DNA from: Olsenella sp.
GTDB taxonomy: Bacteria > Actinomycetota > Coriobacteriia > Coriobacteriales > Atopobiaceae
DNA: 30,460 bases
NCBI GenBank assembly: GCA_015062715.1
Contig: SUUD01000001.1
Span: forward strand, 1 to 30,460
Reading direction: 5' to 3'
Part shown: piece after piece, positions 28,341 through 30,460 of the stretch
How the letters are laid out: each line of letters opens with the position of its first letter
Position numbering within the stretch: the stretch's first letter is position 1
The notes under the pieces: model-generated
What the model was told of the DNA's origin: nothing
Databases searched by the model: none
What the model saw: only the letters and a program-made list of their open reading frames with translations
Made by a program: the position numbers and the translations under genes

Positions 28341-29777
28341 TTGGGCAAGCGAACCAAGATCGTGTGCACGATGGGCCCGGCGACCGAGGACGAGAACGTC
28401 CTGCGCCAGCTCATCGAGGGCGGCATGAACGTCGCCCGCTTCAACTTCAGCCACGGTAGCCACGAGTACCACCACGCCGGCATCGAGCGCGTGCGCCGCG
28501 TGGCCGACGAGCTGGGGGTGCCGGTGGCCATCATGCTCGACACCAAGGGCCCCGAGATCCGCACGGGGATGCTCGCGGGCCACGAGCGCGTCACGCTCGA
28601 GCCGGGCATGGACGTGACCATCACGACCGAGCAGGTCGAGGGCACGGCCGAGCGCTTCTCCATCAGCTACGCCGGCCTGCCGGACGAGGTGGCCCCGGGC
28701 TCGACGATCCTGGTCGATGATGGCCTCATCGCCCTCGAGGTCACGGGCGTCACGTCCGCCGAGATCGCCTGCCGGGTCATGAGCGGCGGCGAGCTGGGCG
28801 AGCGCAAGGGCGTCAACGTCCCCGGCGCCCACCTGGGGCTGCCCGCCGTGACCGAGCAGGACGTGGATGACATCGTGTTTGGCTGCGCGGAGGGCATCGA
28901 CGCCATCGCCGCCTCGTTCATCCGCGACGCAGCTGGCGTGCGCCGCATCCGCGAGATCTGCGCGGAGCAGGGGCGCGAGGACGTCATGATCCTGCCCAAG
29001 ATCGAGTGCGCGGAGGGCATCGAGAACTTCGATGAGATCCTGGCCGAGGCCGACGGCATCATGGTCGCACGCGGCGACCTGGGCGTCGAGGTGCCCGCGC
29101 AGGAGGTCCCGCACCTGCAGAAGGACATGATCCGCCGCTGCAACGTGGCCTACAAGCCGGTCATCACCGCCACCCAGATGCTCGACTCCATGATCCGCAA
29201 CCCCCGGCCCACCCGCGCCGAGGTCGCTGACGTCGCCAACGCCATATACGACGGCACCGACTGCGTCATGCTGAGCGGCGAGACGGCCGCCGGCCAGTGG
29301 CCGGTCGAGTCCGTGCGCACCATGGCGTCCATCTGCGTGGAGACCGAGCGCTACCTCGACGAGCGCCTCGAGTACCCCGACCGCGGCAACGTCAGGAACG
29401 TGAACGGCGCCATTGGCTTTGCGGCGGTCACCACGGCCGAGCGCGTGGGCGCCACCTGCATCATCGCCCCGTCCATGACCGGCCGCACCGCGCGGCTCAT
29501 CTCGACCTTCAGGCCGCACCTGCCACTCATCTGCTTCTCGCCCATCGAGGCGACGCTGCGCAAGTGCAACTTCTACTGGGGCGTCGACGCCCACCCCTCG
29601 CAGCTCATGCCGTCGATGAGCGCCACGGTGAAGAGCGCCCTCATGCTCGCGAAGGAGGCCGGCGTGGCGCAGGTGGGAGACCTGGTCATGGTGGCCGCGG
29701 GCGACCCCACGACGTCGCCGTCGCAGGGCGAGTACATCACGTCGACCAACGTCCTGATGGTCTGCCAGCTGCGCTAG
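28341..29777 (+). CDS. pyk: Pyruvate kinase (TTG start)
   Basis: A 478-residue enzyme making pyruvate and ATP from phosphoenolpyruvate and ADP, in glycolysis. Motifs: TKIVCTMGPATED and GGMNVARFNFSHGSHEYH at the start, the DTKGPEIRTG loop, the catalytic-Lys motif ILPKIECAEGI (the residue after Glu is Cys, usually Asn), MVARGDLGVE and the K+/Mg2+ site, ATQMLDSMI, and GETAAGQWPVE. The C-terminal domain lacks the extra PEP-utilizer domain found in some. The start is TTG at 28341 with GGAGAGGAG ending 7 nt before it; the MGKRTKIVCTMGP opening fits exactly. It is convergent with ldh, so pyruvate kinase and lactate dehydrogenase sit side by side. Confidence 0.97.
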   Translation: MGKRTKIVCTMGPATEDENVLRQLIEGGMNVARFNFSHGSHEYHHAGIERVRRVADELGVPVAIMLDTKGPEIRTGMLAGHERVTLEPGMDVTITTEQVEGTAERFSISYAGLPDEVAPGSTILVDDGLIALEVTGVTSAEIACRVMSGGELGERKGVNVPGAHLGLPAVTEQDVDDIVFGCAEGIDAIAASFIRDAAGVRRIREICAEQGREDVMILPKIECAEGIENFDEILAEADGIMVARGDLGVEVPAQEVPHLQKDMIRRCNVAYKPVITATQMLDSMIRNPRPTRAEVADVANAIYDGTDCVMLSGETAAGQWPVESVRTMASICVETERYLDERLEYPDRGNVRNVNGAIGFAAVTTAERVGATCIIAPSMTGRTARLISTFRPHLPLICFSPIEATLRKCNFYWGVDAHPSQLMPSMSATVKSALMLAKEAGVAQVGDLVMVAAGDPTTSPSQGEYITSTNVLMVCQLR

Positions 29778-29781
29778 AGAA

Positions 29782-29820
29782 ATTGTGCCATCGGTGCCTG
29801 TCCCCAATGGCACAATGGCA
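29782..29820. repeat. Palindromic REP-like element, GTGCC class, copy 2
   Basis: ATTGTGCCATCGG (29782-29794) pairs with CCAATGGCACAAT (29804-29816) with one mismatch. The leading 32 nt match 2010-2041 at 31 positions, including GGTGCCTGTCCCC. It fills the 45-bp gap between convergent pyk and ldh and could act as a stop in both directions. Confidence 0.82.
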
Positions 29821-29822
29821 CG

Positions 29823-30460
29823 CTAGTCCATGCCCGGGGCGCAGACCACGCTGCCGGGCACGTACTCACCCACCTGCTCGTTGTAGACGCGGGCGTTGTG
29901 CAGCGTGCACTCGGCGATGGCGTCGAGCGCCTCGTGCGTGAAGAAGGCCTGGTGGCTCGTCACCACGACGTTGGGGAACGAGCACAGCCTGGCGGTGGGG
30001 GAGTCGAAGACCTCGCCGGCACGGTCGAGGTAGACGTTGGGGTCCTCCTCCTCGTACACGTCGAGGCCCGCGGCGCCGATCTTGCCGCTCAGGATGCCGT
30101 CGATGAGGGCGTTGGTGTCGACCAGGCCACCGCGGCCGGTGTTGACCAGGATCACGCCGTCCTTCATGCGCGCGATGGTCTCGGCGTTGATCATGTGGCG
30201 GCTCTCGTCGTTGAGGAAGGCGTGCAGGCTGATGAGGTCGGCCCGCTCGAAGATGGCGTCGTTGTCCACGTACTCGTCGATGACGTGCTCCTCGTCGACG
30301 AGCGCCTGGTTGGGGTAGAGGTCGCTGCCCAGCACCGTCATGCCGAAGCCCTTGCAGATGCGGCACAGCGCCGCGCCGATCTTACCGGTGCCGATGATGC
30401 CGGCGGTCTTGCCGTGCAGCGTGGTGCCCACCAGGCCCGTGAGCGAGAAGTTGTTCTCGC
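29823..30460 (-). CDS. ldhA: D-lactate dehydrogenase, C-terminal part (5' end outside window)
   Basis: The last 211 residues of a D-2-hydroxyacid dehydrogenase, probably the fermentative D-lactate dehydrogenase reducing pyruvate to D-lactate with NADH. The frame runs to the window edge with ENNFSLTGLVGTTLHGK, so the GTG at 30429-30431 is internal. Seen in order: the Rossmann GIIGTGKIGAALCRI, SDLYPN (NAD acidic switch), the catalytic Arg in NTGRGGLVDT, Glu in GLDVYEEED, and His in TSHQAFFTHEAL. The usual 330-residue length means about 120 residues are missing upstream. FSLTGL and the TSHQAFFTHEAL segment match LdhA rather than phosphoglycerate dehydrogenase. Neighbouring pyk supplies its substrate. 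Confidence 0.92.
   Translation of the reverse strand, partial: ENNFSLTGLVGTTLHGKTAGIIGTGKIGAALCRICKGFGMTVLGSDLYPNQALVDEEHVIDEYVDNDAIFERADLISLHAFLNDESRHMINAETIARMKDGVILVNTGRGGLVDTNALIDGILSGKIGAAGLDVYEEEDPNVYLDRAGEVFDSPTARLCSFPNVVVTSHQAFFTHEALDAIAECTLHNARVYNEQVGEYVPGSVVCAPGMD

Overview
The window is a very GC-rich, gene-dense bacterial chromosome segment. GC-ending codons dominate, Shine-Dalgarno sites are strong, and GTG and TTG starts occur. The content is core metabolism plus a few lineage-specific surface proteins. The combination of formate-tetrahydrofolate ligase, cyclodeaminase, a T-box before pheST, a D-lactate dehydrogenase and GC-rich intergenic palindromes suggests an anaerobic actinobacterium of the Coriobacteriia (Olsenella/Atopobiaceae-like). 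That placement is inference from gene content, not from a marker gene.

Layout. (1) 1-5920 (+) is a one-carbon/folate block: the 3' part of fhs, then fchA, folD, folE, a formate/nitrite channel and folC. Together they import or release formate, activate it on tetrahydrofolate, carry it to methylene-THF, and make and polyglutamylate folate. The FolD lacks the two cyclohydrolase residues of the bifunctional enzyme and sits directly after fchA, which would supply that step. (2) 6241-11389 (+) holds a small two-TM zinc-ribbon protein and four tandem paralogs that share one extracytoplasmic C-terminal domain. Three are zinc-ribbon/single-TM proteins and one is a lipoprotein. The domain is not one I recognise. 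(3) 11390-15169 (+) has a repeat-rich intergenic region, a thrS leader with a probable attenuator, a TGS-less thrS, a catalytically dead Cys/Met-metabolism PLP-fold protein, and a small lipoprotein. (4) 15260-19622 (-) is read leftwards: an LtaS-like sulfatase-fold membrane enzyme, a MutT-like Nudix hydrolase, a small membrane protein, thyA and dfrA. ThyA and DfrA use the methylene-THF made by block 1 and recycle the dihydrofolate. (5) 19732-22679 (+) is an ECF sigma factor, a putative membrane anti-sigma factor and a VWA-domain lipoprotein. (6) 22838-26731 (+) is a T-box leader with pheS and pheT. (7) 26812-28256 (+) is a phospholipase C-like protein overlapping a GntR/UTRA regulator. (8) 28341-29777 (+) is pyk with a TTG start, convergent with a 5'-truncated D-lactate dehydrogenase (-).

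Between genes lie at least five kinds of palindromic, REP/BIME-like element, most carrying a GTCCC/GGGAC core. Several recur within the window. No tRNA, rRNA, CRISPR array, transposase or phage gene was seen. The most interesting items are the FolD/FchA division of labour, the four-paralog surface-protein array, the PLP-fold pseudoenzyme after thrS, the possible threonine-codon attenuator of thrS, and the palindromic repeat families.
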